This document shows, in pieces, positions 36,421-46,357 of a DNA stretch of 64,000 nt. The DNA is from Clostridium cibarium. Its GTDB lineage: Bacteria; Bacillota; Clostridia; Clostridiales; Clostridiaceae. The first letter of the stretch is position 1. Every line of letters begins with the position of its first letter. The notes under the pieces were generated by a model, which saw only the letters and a list, made by a program, of their open reading frames with translations, was not told the DNA's origin and ran no database searches. The DNA lies in assembly GCF_014836335.1 (NCBI RefSeq), contig NZ_JACSRA010000005.1:111491-175490 (forward strand), written 5' to 3'. The position numbers were made by a program, and so were the translations under genes.

Positions 36421-38259
36421 ATGTGTGGTATTGCAGGATTTATTAATTTTAAAAAAAATATTTTAAATGATAAACCTATTTTGGAAAATATGGTTGATAC
36501 CTTAACTCAAAGGGGCCCTGATGCTTTTGGACATTACTTATCAGAAAATGTTTTATTAGGTCATAGAAGATTAATAGTTGTTGATCCTAAAGGTGGACTT
36601 CAACCAATGATAAAAAAAGTAGAAAATAATGAATTCGTGTTAGTTTATAATGGTGAACTTTATAATACTGAAGATATTAGGAAAGATTTACTTCAAGAGG
36701 GTTTTACCTTTAACTCTTATTCAGATACAGAAGTTCTTCTTACTTCTTATATGTGTTGGGGAATTGATTGTATAAATAGACTTAATGGAATATTTGCTTT
36801 TGCAGTTTTTGATAAAAAGAATAATAGAATATTTTTAGCTCGTGATGCTATGGGGGTTAAACCTTTATTTTATACAATTAAAGATGATACATTTATATTT
36901 GGCTCAGAAATAAAAACACTACTTGCTCATCCTTTAGTTACTGCATCAATAGACGAAGAAGGTTTAACAGAGCTATTTGCTCTTGGACCTGCTGTTTCAC
37001 CTGGTAGTGGAGTACTTAAAGGAATAAAAGAAATACCCCCTGCAAATTATTTAATAGTAACTCCTGATGGCATTAAACAAAAAGAATACTGGAAGGTTGT
37101 TGCTAAAGAGACCCTAGAAAGTGAATCAGAGATAATATCTCATACAAAAGATCTTCTTGTTGATGCTATCAAAAGACAACTAGTAGGTGATGTGCCATTA
37201 TGTACCTTCTTATCTGGAGGACTCGATTCTTCAGCCATATCAGCAGTTGCCTCTACAGAATTTAGAAAGAAAAATAAAATATTAACAACTTTTTCTATAG
37301 ATTATGAAGATAATGATAAATATTTCAAATCATCACTTTTTCAACCAACTTCTGATCAATATTGGGCAGTAGAAATGTCTAAATTCTCAAAAACAAACCA
37401 TAGGACAGTTACAATTAATCATAAAGACTTGGTTAATTCTCTAAAAGAAGCAACCATTGCAAGAGACTTACCTGGAATGGCTGATGTAGATTCTTCCCTT
37501 TACTTATTTTGCAAAGAAGTAAGAAAGGACTTTGTTATAGCCTTATCTGGTGAATGTGCTGATGAACTTTTTGGAGGATACCCATGGTATACAAATTCTG
37601 AAATGAAATGGGCCGATACTTTCCCTTGGTCTAGATTTATAAGTGATAGAATTTCTATATTAAATAAAGAGTTAAAACATCTTAAGATTCATGACTTTGC
37701 ACAAGAGCAATATCATAAAACTCTAAAAGAAGTTCCACATTTAGATAATGAATCTAAAGAAGATTATAGAATGAGAGAACTATTCTATCTTAATTTAAAG
37801 TGGTTTATGGTTACATTACTTAATCGTAAAGATAGAATGAGTATGTCAAATTCACTTGAAGTAAGAGTTCCTTTTGCTGATTATAAGATTGTTGAATATG
37901 CTTTTAATATCCCATCTCATATTAAATTATTAAATGGAAGAGAAAAAGGTCTTCTTAGAAAATCACTTGAAGGAATACTTCCTAAGGAAATTATCTATAG
38001 AAAAAAGAGCCCTTATCCAAAAACTCATAATCCAATATATACAGATTATGTTTGTTCTAAGATGAATGATATTTTACAAAATTCTGCTTCACCTATATTG
38101 CCTCTAATTGATAAAGATAAAATTAATGAAATAGTTAAAACTAGAGGCTCAGCTTATAAAACACCTTGGTATGGGCAATTAATGACAGGACCTCAGCTTA
38201 TAGCTTATTTAATTCAAGTAAATACTTGGCTTGAAAATTATAAAGTATCTATTATGTAG
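36421..38259 (+). CDS. asnB: Asparagine synthase, glutamine-hydrolysing
   Basis: Class II amidotransferase of 612 aa making Asn from Asp, Gln and ATP. The N-terminal glutaminase domain begins MCGIAGF with catalytic Cys2 and contains LTQRGPDAFGHY and LGHRRL. The synthetase domain has the ATP-pyrophosphatase motif FLSGGLDSSAISAV near residue 265 and ALSGECADELFGGYPW near 375. The start is an ATG with AAAAGAGGAAAT. I looked for a T-box leader in the 215-base upstream gap and saw none. The gene ends at a bidirectional terminator. Confidence 0.95.
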   Translation: MCGIAGFINFKKNILNDKPILENMVDTLTQRGPDAFGHYLSENVLLGHRRLIVVDPKGGLQPMIKKVENNEFVLVYNGELYNTEDIRKDLLQEGFTFNSYSDTEVLLTSYMCWGIDCINRLNGIFAFAVFDKKNNRIFLARDAMGVKPLFYTIKDDTFIFGSEIKTLLAHPLVTASIDEEGLTELFALGPAVSPGSGVLKGIKEIPPANYLIVTPDGIKQKEYWKVVAKETLESESEIISHTKDLLVDAIKRQLVGDVPLCTFLSGGLDSSAISAVASTEFRKKNKILTTFSIDYEDNDKYFKSSLFQPTSDQYWAVEMSKFSKTNHRTVTINHKDLVNSLKEATIARDLPGMADVDSSLYLFCKEVRKDFVIALSGECADELFGGYPWYTNSEMKWADTFPWSRFISDRISILNKELKHLKIHDFAQEQYHKTLKEVPHLDNESKEDYRMRELFYLNLKWFMVTLLNRKDRMSMSNSLEVRVPFADYKIVEYAFNIPSHIKLLNGREKGLLRKSLEGILPKEIIYRKKSPYPKTHNPIYTDYVCSKMNDILQNSASPILPLIDKDKINEIVKTRGSAYKTPWYGQLMTGPQLIAYLIQVNTWLENYKVSIM

Positions 38260-38263
38260 TTTA

Positions 38264-38307
38264 AAAAACACAATACTTCATATTTTTATATGATGTATTG
38301 TGTTTTT
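38264..38307. terminator. Bidirectional terminator between asnB and alr
   Basis: Inverted repeat AAAAACACAATAC / GTATTGTGTTTTT, extended inside by TCATA / TATGA, between two convergent stop codons. U-rich runs form on both strands. Confidence 0.88.
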
Positions 38308-38311
38308 CTTA

Positions 38312-39472
38312 TTATATATAATTTCTTATATTGATTATTTGTCCATCTTTTAAATATACCCTAGGAATTCTTTGCTTTATCATACAAAGTATTTCATAAT
38401 TTATAGTTCCCATAGCTTCTGCAATATCATCTGCATTATACTTTAAACTTCCTTCTGATCCTAATAAAATAACTTCATCACCTACAGATACCTCTCCTAT
38501 ATCAGTAACATCAATCATGCACTGATCCATGCATATCCTTCCAACAACATCTGCAAATTTTCCATTTATTATTACTTTAGCTTTGCCACTTAAAAGCCTT
38601 GAATATCCATCTGCATAACCTATAGGTATTGTTGCTATGATACTCTTTTTGCTAGTCTTGAATTTTCTGCCATAACTTACATACATATTTGCATCTAATT
38701 CTTTTACATGGCAAACCTTTGTTTTTAAAGTTAACACATTTTTTAAGCTTAATCTACCTTGTTGAACTTCATTTGATGGATGATACCCATAAAGTATTAT
38801 TCCAGCTCTTACTGCACCTAGATATGTTTCTGGCAAATCTATAATTGCTCCACTGTTAGATACATGTTTTAGCGGAACATTAATTCCATTTTCTAAAAGT
38901 CTTTTATTAAACTCCTGAAATTCAGAAAATTGCTTATAAGTATATTCCTTGTCTTCCTCATCAGAAGTTGCAAAATGAGTAAATATACCAACTAAATCTA
39001 TTCCTTCTAGCTTTGCAATATTACAAACTTTATATACACTTTCATCACTAGGTAAGAATCCTATTCTCCCCATTCCAGTATCTACTGCTATATGGATCTT
39101 TGCTTTTTTTCCTAATTTCACTGCTATTTTTGACAATTCTTTTGCATATTCTAAGTCATAAACAGTTTGTTCTATTTCATTATTTATTAATAAATCACCA
39201 TATTCTAAAGGTGTATATCCTAATATCATAATAGGAGCATTAATATTATTATTTCTAAGCTCCATAGCTTCACTAATCATTGCAACTGCAAGCTTTGAAG
39301 CTCCATTTTCAAGTAAAGTTGGGACTATATCTACAGCTCCATGCCCATAAGCATCAGCTTTAACTACTGCTATTATTTCTTTACCATTTACTAAATTTCT
39401 AATATTCTTTATATTAAATTCCACAGCATCTAAATCTATTTCTGCCCATACTGATCTCATAATTTTGTCCAT
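38312..39472 (-). CDS. alr: Alanine racemase
   Basis: PLP enzyme of 386 aa that makes D-alanine for peptidoglycan. The N-terminal motif [19 protein letters not shown] leads to the PLP-lysine motif [12 protein letters not shown] near residue 40. The catalytic Tyr lies in the [14 protein letters not shown] region, and [15 protein letters not shown] is the C-terminal domain signature. The ATG is preceded by AGAGAGG. It is a single gene between terminators; some clostridia also carry a second, sporulation-linked alr. Confidence 0.95.
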   Translation of the reverse strand: MDKIMRSVWAEIDLDAVEFNIKNIRNLVNGKEIIAVVKADAYGHGAVDIVPTLLENGASKLAVAMISEAMELRNNNINAPIMILGYTPLEYGDLLINNEIEQTVYDLEYAKELSKIAVKLGKKAKIHIAVDTGMGRIGFLPSDESVYKVCNIAKLEGIDLVGIFTHFATSDEEDKEYTYKQFSEFQEFNKRLLENGINVPLKHVSNSGAIIDLPETYLGAVRAGIILYGYHPSNEVQQGRLSLKNVLTLKTKVCHVKELDANMYVSYGRKFKTSKKSIIATIPIGYADGYSRLLSGKAKVIINGKFADVVGRICMDQCMIDVTDIGEVSVGDEVILLGSEGSLKYNADDIAEAMGTINYEILCMIKQRIPRVYLKDGQIINIRNYI

Positions 39473-39548
39473 TTTCTATATACCTCTCTGTGTTTTCTGC
39501 TATTATCTATATTACTATTATATAAATTTAGCGCCTAAAATGGAAAGT

Positions 39549-39581
39549 GCCACTATTAAATAAAATTCTTTAATTAGTGGC
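39549..39581 (-). terminator. Weak hairpin downstream of the aminopeptidase/TVP38 pair
   Basis: Imperfect inverted repeat GCCACTATTAA / TTAATTAGTGGC, with one bulged base, a few bases after the TVP38 stop. The T tract is poor, so termination efficiency is uncertain. Confidence 0.4.
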
Positions 39582-39587
39582 TCTAAT

Positions 39588-40247
39588 CTAATTATCTTTC
39601 TTTCCTTTCATGACTTTCTTAGAAAAAATAGTTACTATTATAATTATCAGTAGTGGAAGAAAAAACTTCCAAGAAAATGGATTTCTAAAATTCTTTCCTA
39701 AAACTGAATAACATATAGTTTCAATCGAAACACCGAGTACTGAAGCAGCTAGGAATGAACTAAATTTCATATTTGTAAATCCGCAGGCATAGCTTAATGG
39801 ATCATAAGGAATTACTGGTAGTAACCTTAAAAGAAATAGAATTCTAAATCCATCCTTCTTCATATTATCATCTAACTTTATGAATCTTTTACCTATTATA
39901 CTCTGTACAAAATCTTTTCCCAAAAATCTAGCTAAGTAAAATGCAATAGCACCTGAAATACCAAATCCAATCATAGATAATATTGATCCTTTAACTGGTC
40001 CAAACAACACTCCACTAACAATAACTAAAACATTACTAGGTATCACAACCAAAAAAGGTTTTATTGCATATATAAGTAAATATATTGCTACTGCATAAGG
40101 TCCTTTATCAGCAATAAAATGTACTATTTTCTCAACCCTAAGTCCTCTTATAAATCTCCAGTTAGTTGCAACAATTATTATTGCTACTACAACAATACAT
40201 ACAAATATTAAAAATTTAATTTTTTCTAATTTCTTATTATTGCTCAT
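39588..40247 (-). CDS. TVP38/TMEM64 family (DedA-like) membrane protein
   Basis: Polytopic protein of 219 aa with about five helices. The family core is recognisable: FGPVKGSILSMIGFGISGAI (VTT domain) followed by FLARFLGKDFVQ and LRLLPVIPYDPLSYACGFT with its conserved Arg and Pro. The ends are basic (KKLEKIKF and KKVMKGKKDN). VTT-domain proteins include phospholipid scramblase or flippase candidates; the substrate here is unknown. It is 51 bases downstream of the aminopeptidase gene and probably cotranscribed. Confidence 0.88.
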   Translation of the reverse strand: MSNNKKLEKIKFLIFVCIVVVAIIIVATNWRFIRGLRVEKIVHFIADKGPYAVAIYLLIYAIKPFLVVIPSNVLVIVSGVLFGPVKGSILSMIGFGISGAIAFYLARFLGKDFVQSIIGKRFIKLDDNMKKDGFRILFLLRLLPVIPYDPLSYACGFTNMKFSSFLAASVLGVSIETICYSVLGKNFRNPFSWKFFLPLLIIIIVTIFSKKVMKGKKDN

Positions 40248-40298
40248 TAATTTACCTCACATAAGTATCAAGCGTCTAATTCTAGCACTAAGCTTTTA

Positions 40299-42065
40299 CT
40301 ACACCTCTCTAGTAACTTTACTTAAGAAATCTCTTTCTTCCTCATTTAAGTGTTGTGATAACTTACCATAAACCATCTTATGATATTCATTCAACCATGT
40401 TTTTTCATCATCAGAAAGCATATTAGCATCTATTCCATCTAAGTCTATAGGTGCATATGATATTGTTTTAAACTTATAAAATTCCCCCATTTCATCATCC
40501 TTAGATGATTTTGTTACAAGTATAACATTTTCTGTTCTAATTCCATGTTTACCTTTTTTGTATACACCAGGTTCATCTGTTACTATCATACCAGGCTCTA
40601 ATACTGTTGTATTACCTTTTTGTCTAAATCCTTGTGGACCCTCATGTACATTTAAGAAAAATCCTACTCCATGACCTGTACCACATTTATAATCCATTCC
40701 ATAATCCCATAATGGTCTTCTTGCTAAAGTATCTAAATTTTCACCTGTAGCACCTTTTAAAAATATTGCTGAAGCCAGTGCAATATGAGCTTTTAATACA
40801 AGAGTAAAATCTCTTTTTTCCTCTTCAGTTAATTTACCTAATACAAAAGTTCTTGTTATATCAGTTGTTCCATCTAAATATTGTGCTCCTGAATCTACAA
40901 GTAGCATTCCCTCTGGTCTTAATTCATATTGACTTTCTACTGTAGCTGAATAATGCATCATGGCAGCATGATCTTTATACCCTGCTATTGTATTAAAGCT
41001 AAGCCCCTTGAAATTTTCTCCCTGTGATCTAAACTCTTCAAGTTTATCTGAAGCTGAAATTTCAGTAATTTTTGTTTTACATATATTTTCTTTAAGCCAT
41101 TTTATAAATTTAACCATAGCTACTCCATCTCTTATTTGAGATGTTTCTATATTTTGAATTTCAACTTCATTCTTAATTGCCTTTAAAGAAGTTGTTATAT
41201 TTAAGTGTTCAATTATCTTCACTTCTTTTGATATTAAAGAATATATTTTAGCATTTACCTTTTGTGCGTCAATTATAACTGAATTTTTAATTCCTTCTAC
41301 ACCTTTAAAAATCTCTAAATATTCTTTTATACTAACTCCCTGTTCTAAAAGTTCTTCACGAACAGTTTCTGATACTTTTTCATTATTTATGTATAAAAAA
41401 GCATCTTTATCTGTTATTATTGCATAAGCCAAACTTACTGGATTATAAGGTATATCATTACCTCTTATGTTAAAAGTCCAAGCTATATCATCTAATGATG
41501 TAAGTATGTAATTTTCTCCACCTAGAGATTTCATTTCTTTTCTTACATCTGAAAGCTTATCTTTTGTAGATTTTCCAGAATATTCAACTTCATGAATAAA
41601 TATGTTTTCCATAGGAAATTTAGGTCTATCCTTCCAAGCTTCATCTAAAATATCTTTTTCCATCATTATTTCAAATTTATTTTTCTCTGCTATAGATTTA
41701 TATTTTTTAAATTCAGTAGCTGAAATAACAGTACTATCAAATGCTAATTTATCATTTTCTTTTACATTGTCTTCAATCCATTCTTCTATTGTAGGGTATC
41801 CTGGTGTAGCTATTTTCATAAGTTCTATACCACTTCCCTGTAATTCTTTTTCTGCTTGAATGAAATATCTCCCGTCTGTCCATAAAAAAGCTTTTTCTTT
41901 TCCTACTAATAATGTTCCAGCTGAACCAGTAAAACCAGAAATATAGGCTCTTCCTTTATAATATTCAGGCACATACTCACTTTGATGTGAATCTGCACTT
42001 GGAATTATATAATAATCATAATTATTTTTCTTCATTTCTTCCCTTAGACTTTGCAAATTGTTCAT
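40299..42065 (-). CDS. Xaa-Pro aminopeptidase (M24B, PepP-like)
   Basis: Metalloaminopeptidase of 588 aa. Two creatinase N-like domains (residues about 5-130 and 150-300) precede the pita-bread catalytic domain. Metal ligands are seen in LLVDSGAQYLDGTTDITRT (two Asp), GTGHGVGFFLNVHEGP (His), TDEPGVY (Glu) and GIRTENVILV (Glu). The three-domain size matches eukaryote-type APP1 proteins rather than short bacterial PepP. I take the ATG at 42063-42065 (NNLQSLREEMKK); a TAGGAGA site lies about 10 bases upstream. A longer frame to 42113 would add 16 unrelated residues. Confidence 0.93.
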   Translation of the reverse strand: MNNLQSLREEMKKNNYDYYIIPSADSHQSEYVPEYYKGRAYISGFTGSAGTLLVGKEKAFLWTDGRYFIQAEKELQGSGIELMKIATPGYPTIEEWIEDNVKENDKLAFDSTVISATEFKKYKSIAEKNKFEIMMEKDILDEAWKDRPKFPMENIFIHEVEYSGKSTKDKLSDVRKEMKSLGGENYILTSLDDIAWTFNIRGNDIPYNPVSLAYAIITDKDAFLYINNEKVSETVREELLEQGVSIKEYLEIFKGVEGIKNSVIIDAQKVNAKIYSLISKEVKIIEHLNITTSLKAIKNEVEIQNIETSQIRDGVAMVKFIKWLKENICKTKITEISASDKLEEFRSQGENFKGLSFNTIAGYKDHAAMMHYSATVESQYELRPEGMLLVDSGAQYLDGTTDITRTFVLGKLTEEEKRDFTLVLKAHIALASAIFLKGATGENLDTLARRPLWDYGMDYKCGTGHGVGFFLNVHEGPQGFRQKGNTTVLEPGMIVTDEPGVYKKGKHGIRTENVILVTKSSKDDEMGEFYKFKTISYAPIDLDGIDANMLSDDEKTWLNEYHKMVYGKLSQHLNEEERDFLSKVTREV

Positions 42066-42182
42066 AACACAACATTCTCCTAACAAATTAAATTTTCTAT
42101 ATTTTAAATACATATAATACTAGTATATCCTACTATTGCATCCTTTTAAATATATTATAAAGAATCTTATTTCTCTACATTA

Positions 42183-42211
42183 TTGAGCGGATATAAAATA
42201 TATAGTATAAT
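42183..42211 (+). promoter_or_regulatory. Promoter of the PocR-type sensor gene
   Basis: TTGAGC, 17 bases, TATAAT on the plus strand. The leader to the start codon would be about 165 bases, unusually long, and I see no recognisable riboswitch in it. The gene-free stretch 42066-42381 otherwise holds only the aminopeptidase 5' region. Confidence 0.65.
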
Positions 42212-42381
42212 TATTTTATTAAAAATATCTTTCATTTCTTTTCTATTGAATATAGATCATTTCTAAAACAAAAACTATTTACTTTTTATTTTATTATTAT
42301 AAAAATTAAATTTCAAATTTATGCTCTACTTTACATTATATATTAACTAAAATTAAATAGAATATCAAAAGGAGAATAATT

Positions 42382-43413
42382 ATGAATGAAGAAAAAACAA
42401 TAGACTTATCGGAAATCAAGCTACAAGATGTTTTGGATATCAACCTTTTGCAAAAATTCCAAGATAATTTTGCTGAAAGTATGGACATAGCTAGTGTAAC
42501 TGTAGATGTTAATGGTAATCCTGTTACTACTCCAAGTTCTTATACAAGTTTTTGTCTTAATCTTACACAATCAACAAACATAGGCAAAAGTCGTTGTGCT
42601 GAATCTCACAGAAAAGGAGGAGAAGAAGCAGCTAGAACTGGTAAACCATATATCTATACATGTCATGCAGGGCTTATTGATTTTGCTGCTCCAATAATGG
42701 TAAATGGAGTTCAAATAGGAACAATCCTTGGTGGACAAGTTTTAACACATGCTCCTGAACACGATTCATATAGAAACACAGCTAGGGAAATAGGTGTAAA
42801 CGGAGATCAATACATAGATGCTGTTAACAATGTTAAATTAACAACAGAAAGAAATATAAAAGCTGCTGCTGAAGTTTTATTTATTGTTGCGAATTCTTTA
42901 TCTCAAATAGGATACCAACAATTAAGCATAAAGAATATGTCAAACGAATTGAATGATAATTTTTCACAGATTTCTGCAACCATGGAAGAGCTATCAGCAA
43001 CCTCTATCACTGTTACTGAAAATCAACAAATACTAAATGATGAAATTATAAATGTTCAAAAAGTATCTGAACAAATTAATACGATACTTGATTCCATAAA
43101 AAGCATTGCTGACCAAACAAAGATGTTAGGTCTTAATGCAGCAATAGAAGCTGCAAGAGCTGGTGAAGCTGGAAAGGGATTTGGAGTTGTTGCTACTGAA
43201 ATAAGAAATTTATCTCAAAATTCAAAGGAAACAGCTATGCAAATAGTAAACCTTACCAATGAAATTCAATCGTCTATGAAAAAGACTCTAGATATTTCAG
43301 ACTCAACTTTATCTAATACAGAGCAACAATCTGCCGCTATTCAAGAGGCTAATGCCAGTATTGAAGAATTAGTAGCTTTTACATCCGAATTAAATAGAAT
43401 AGCAAATGCTTAA
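42382..43413 (+). CDS. Soluble PocR-domain chemoreceptor-like sensor
   Basis: Cytosolic protein of 343 aa. The N-terminal PocR sensory domain (about 15-175) has the family features [30 protein letters not shown] and [20 protein letters not shown], with conserved Cys and His residues. The C-terminal part is a methyl-accepting signalling helix with hairpin tip [20 protein letters not shown]. There is no membrane segment or HAMP. The coiled coil is short and the protein ends about 75 residues after the tip, so it resembles the small cytoplasmic receptors common in clostridia. PocR domains bind small organic ligands such as diols; the ligand here is unknown. Confidence 0.9.
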   Translation: MNEEKTIDLSEIKLQDVLDINLLQKFQDNFAESMDIASVTVDVNGNPVTTPSSYTSFCLNLTQSTNIGKSRCAESHRKGGEEAARTGKPYIYTCHAGLIDFAAPIMVNGVQIGTILGGQVLTHAPEHDSYRNTAREIGVNGDQYIDAVNNVKLTTERNIKAAAEVLFIVANSLSQIGYQQLSIKNMSNELNDNFSQISATMEELSATSITVTENQQILNDEIINVQKVSEQINTILDSIKSIADQTKMLGLNAAIEAARAGEAGKGFGVVATEIRNLSQNSKETAMQIVNLTNEIQSSMKKTLDISDSTLSNTEQQSAAIQEANASIEELVAFTSELNRIANA

Positions 43414-43414
43414 T

Positions 43415-43456
43415 AAAAAGAACTATATAAGTTATAATACTTATATAGTTCTTTTT
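43415..43456 (+). terminator. Terminator after the PocR-type sensor gene
   Basis: Perfect 18-base inverted repeat beginning AAAAAGAACTATATAAGT with a 6-base loop, starting next to the stop codon and ending in a T-rich tail. It also ends transcription from the opposite side. Confidence 0.88.
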
Positions 43457-43470
43457 ATTATTATAGCAAA

Positions 43471-43605
43471 TTAACTCCATTGATTATTAACTGCTGATTT
43501 TTTATTCTTTTTATTATCCTTTCCACTTGTACATCCACAAGAAGAAGTATCAACATTTTGTGCTGCACTGCTAGTAGCTGAATTGTTTGATTTTTTATGA
43601 CTCAT
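43471..43605 (-). CDS. Tiny Ser/Lys-rich protein with CGC motif
   Basis: A 44-aa protein starting MSHKKSNNSATSSAAQNVD, with a central SSCGCTSG and a Lys-rich end (KDNKKNKKSAVNNQ). The start has a perfect AGGAGGG site 7 bases upstream. Its leader closely matches that of the next small gene, suggesting a tandem duplication in which the coding parts have diverged. No domain recognised; spore or small-peptide roles are guesses. Confidence 0.6.
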   Translation of the reverse strand: MSHKKSNNSATSSAAQNVDTSSCGCTSGKDNKKNKKSAVNNQWS

Positions 43606-43717
43606 AACATTATCCCTCCTAATCAACTTCATTATTATTTTTACCACTAGGCAAATATAAATCCTATGAAAAGTTTATTTTTTTTGTAAAATTACTCCAT
43701 AAGTTTTGCCATTATAC

Positions 43718-43852
43718 TTATTCGTCTATTTCATTGCTTTCTGTTCTTTTTCCAGACTTTCTATTCTCTTTTGGATTATGTCCACCTTCATTAGCCGTAG
43801 AACTTCCACCAGCTTGTATTCTTTGTTGTTTTCTAGTTTTTCTATTTGTCAT
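43718..43852 (-). CDS. Tiny basic protein, paralogous leader
   Basis: A 44-aa protein starting MTNRKTRKQQRIQAGGSSTA and ending GKRTESNEIDE. It has a strong AGGAGGG site. The 40 bases before the start match the leader of the gene at 43471-43605 almost exactly, including an in-frame ATG nine codons upstream in both. Highly charged and probably disordered. No function recognised. Confidence 0.6.
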   Translation of the reverse strand: MTNRKTRKQQRIQAGGSSTANEGGHNPKENRKSGKRTESNEIDE

Positions 43853-43925
43853 AATATTCTCCCTCCTAATCAATTTCATTATTATTATTACCTATGATTG
43901 TAATATCAATGCTATAAAAACTTAC

Positions 43926-44924
43926 TCAACTTCCCTGAAAACTACAATTCCTGTTAATCCACTTTTGGGTTTCTACATTATTGTTATAAATGTAATATTT
44001 TACACAATCATTTATATGCTCACCATTTTCTGAACTAGTTCCATGATCTGATGTTACTATAAGGGATGTATCTTTTTTTAAGTTTCTTATTAAATATCCA
44101 ATTACTTCACAATCTATCTTTTTCATAAAATTCAATTTTTCATCAATATTTCTTCTATGAGCACTCTCATCTCCACCGTTGATATGTAATAAAACAAAAT
44201 CATATTTAAATGATAATTCTAAAGCTGTTTTTGCCTTTATATTCAAGTCTGTATCCACATCTGCTGTGGTACCTGGCAAATCTGGTGTAAACATCTTAAT
44301 TGTCCTGCCAATGCCCTTTACAATTTCTGTTTTACAAACTACTGCACCATTTATATTGTGCAAACTGTAAAAGCTTGGAAATTCCTCTTTTACAGATTGT
44401 CCCCAAGGATATAAGTTGTATTTATAAATTAGTTTCATCAAAAAATTTGTAAACTCTAAGTTTTCACAACTTGGTAATATCTCTGTTATTAATTCGCCTA
44501 TATTCTGATGAGGCTCAAAGGTCTTTAGTGATTTATAAAACTTTCTTCCATCTCTAACTATAAGCAAATTCTTATAACTTCCCATATCAATTAATTTGAA
44601 ATTACTAATTTTGCTAATGTCTTTACTTGAAACCTCGTTACTAGACGCAAGTCTACCATTTTTTATCTTTATATCATTACATCTAAGTATTAAGTCATTA
44701 TCTTTAATACTTTCACCTAAAGCAATAGCTTCTAAATATGCCCTTCCTTTAGGTATTTTTTTATATGGTATTCCTAACATGTTCATTATACAAGTTAAAC
44801 TATTTACTTCCATTCCTTGTGGAGTATTATTTATACTGCCAGATAATTTAATTTTTTTTATATTTTCACACACATTGTAATCAGAACTCAGCGCTCCATC
44901 GATTACAACCATTATTACTGACAC
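43926..44924 (-). CDS. Alkaline-phosphatase superfamily hydrolase, phosphoglycerate-mutase-like (ApgM type)
   Basis: Protein of 332 aa. It starts MVVIDGALSSDYN with the metal-binding Asp. Two further metal-site clusters are clear: LLHINGGDESAHRRN (D..H) and LIVTSDHGTSSENGEHIND (DHG...EH). These are the motifs of archaeal-type, cofactor-independent phosphoglycerate mutases, but the protein is shorter than the usual 400 aa. The start is a GTG directly after the cobD stop, with AGGAG upstream, so the two are coupled. The cobalamin context suggests a phosphatase step in nucleotide-loop assembly, such as the alpha-ribazole phosphate phosphatase missing here; that is inference. Confidence 0.78.
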   Translation of the reverse strand: MSVIMVVIDGALSSDYNVCENIKKIKLSGSINNTPQGMEVNSLTCIMNMLGIPYKKIPKGRAYLEAIALGESIKDNDLILRCNDIKIKNGRLASSNEVSSKDISKISNFKLIDMGSYKNLLIVRDGRKFYKSLKTFEPHQNIGELITEILPSCENLEFTNFLMKLIYKYNLYPWGQSVKEEFPSFYSLHNINGAVVCKTEIVKGIGRTIKMFTPDLPGTTADVDTDLNIKAKTALELSFKYDFVLLHINGGDESAHRRNIDEKLNFMKKIDCEVIGYLIRNLKKDTSLIVTSDHGTSSENGEHINDCVKYYIYNNNVETQKWINRNCSFQGS

Positions 44925-45980
44925 CTAAACCACTCCTATCTTTTTCAAACAATCAATTAAATAAATATTATCTTTCTCCCCTTTCACTGCAATTCTAAAA
45001 AAGCCATCCCCTAAATTTTTATAGTTCCTACATGACCTTATAAGAACTCCATGTTCCTCTAGTTTAACATTTAGCTCTTTATCATTTGCTTTAAAGAAAA
45101 TAAAATTTGCTTTTGAATCAAAAACCTTAAATCCAAGCTTTTTTAACTCATCAATTAAGTATTCCCTATTAACTTCTATATTTTCCTTACTCTTTTTAAC
45201 ATATTCCACTTCATTTAAAGCAGCAACTCCACATTTACTAGCTACAGTAGAAACACTCCAAGGTTGTCCAATTGCATTTACTTTATCTAAAATCAATTCA
45301 TTTGAACATATCATATATCCAAGCCTTATTCCAGCCATGGCATAAATTTTTGTAAAAGCTTTTAATATTATGAGATTTTTATACTTATCAATAAATTTTG
45401 AAATACTATATGCCTCTTCATCTTTTAAAAAATCTATAAAACATTCATCTACAACCAAAATCACATCCTTCTCTTCACATCTTTTAACTATTTCAATCAT
45501 CTCTTTTGACTTAACCGGAATACCTGTGGGATTGTTTGGATTGCAAATAAACATCATGTTAAGATCTGCTGTAATATAATCTAAAATGTCCTTTTCTATA
45601 TTAAATTCTTTATTTTCTTTTAGGTCATAATATTTAATCTCTCCATCTATATATCTTATGGATTCTTCATATTCTGAAAAAGTTGGTGCTATTAACAAGG
45701 TTTTCTTTGGCTTTAATGCAAGAGCTATCTTAAAAATTATATCTGCTGCACCATTACCACAAATAATATTATCTGCTAATGTAGATTCATGCTTAGCTAT
45801 AGCTTGTCTTAATTCTCTGCATAATGGGTCAGGATAATTCATATAATTATCTAAATTGCTTACTATAGCTTCCTTCACTGATTTTGGCAATCCCAAAGGA
45901 TTTATATTAGCAGAAAAATCTACAATTGTTTTAATATTTCTTTCACTATATATATCTCCACCATGAACAAGTTTTTTCAA
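44925..45980 (-). CDS. cobD: Threonine-phosphate decarboxylase CobD
   Basis: PLP enzyme of 351 aa, class I/II aminotransferase fold. CobD makes (R)-1-amino-2-propanol phosphate for the cobalamin linker. It starts KKLVHGGDIYSERNIKTIVD and has DFSANINPLGLP, the hallmark of CobD versus HisC, plus NPNNPTG, VVDECFIDFL and the PLP-lysine region LKAFTKIYAMAGIRLGY. Start codon TTG at 45978-45980 with GGGAGG. Divergent from the cobalamin riboswitch and cbi operon. HisC is the alternative, but the gene context supports CobD. Confidence 0.9.
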   Translation of the reverse strand: MKKLVHGGDIYSERNIKTIVDFSANINPLGLPKSVKEAIVSNLDNYMNYPDPLCRELRQAIAKHESTLADNIICGNGAADIIFKIALALKPKKTLLIAPTFSEYEESIRYIDGEIKYYDLKENKEFNIEKDILDYITADLNMMFICNPNNPTGIPVKSKEMIEIVKRCEEKDVILVVDECFIDFLKDEEAYSISKFIDKYKNLIILKAFTKIYAMAGIRLGYMICSNELILDKVNAIGQPWSVSTVASKCGVAALNEVEYVKKSKENIEVNREYLIDELKKLGFKVFDSKANFIFFKANDKELNVKLEEHGVLIRSCRNYKNLGDGFFRIAVKGEKDNIYLIDCLKKIGVV

Positions 45981-46070
45981 AATACTTACCTCCCAAATAA
46001 CTTTTATTTATAGATACTATTATGAACAAATATCACATTTTAGTAAATAAGAATAAAAAAACTCCTAATA

Positions 46071-46099
46071 TTGACGGTTATCTGTATTGATGCTAGAAT
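46071..46099 (+). promoter_or_regulatory. Promoter of the cbiMNQOK operon
   Basis: TTGACG, 17 bases, TAGAAT, close to sigma-A consensus. Transcription would start near 46106, about 10 bases before the cobalamin aptamer. Confidence 0.8.
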
Positions 46100-46115
46100 T
46101 TATAGGACAATTTAA

Positions 46116-46290
46116 TATCGATAGGTGCTCATCTATAATATTTTATAGATAGAGATAATAGGGAAATGGGTGAAATCCCCATACGGTCCCGCCGCTGTAA
46201 TGGAATAATAGTAATGAAATATATCACTGTGAATAATGGGAAGATAGATTACTGTTTTGACGCCTAAGTCAGAAGACCTGCCTATTGATA
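46116..46290 (+). promoter_or_regulatory. Cobalamin riboswitch
   Basis: AdoCbl-type aptamer. The closing stem pairs TATCGATAGG (46116-46125) with CCTATTGATA (46281-46290). The core is conserved: GGGTGAAATCCCCATACGG, then TCCCGCCGCTGTAA, and the B12 box AAGTCAGAAGACCTGCC near 46266-46282. It precedes cbiM, so bound cobalamin should switch off cobalt uptake and chelation. A strong terminator follows at 46358-46391, indicating transcriptional attenuation. Confidence 0.96.
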
Positions 46291-46357
46291 CGAGACTATA
46301 TAAAGTTACGGAGTATAGCTTTGTATAATAGAATAGAACCTTATCTCTATTTTGTTA

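Noticed and set aside
42212..42381. Long leader of the PocR-type sensor gene as a riboswitch
   Set aside because: No conserved aptamer core or expression-platform hairpin was visible; it is only AT-rich sequence.
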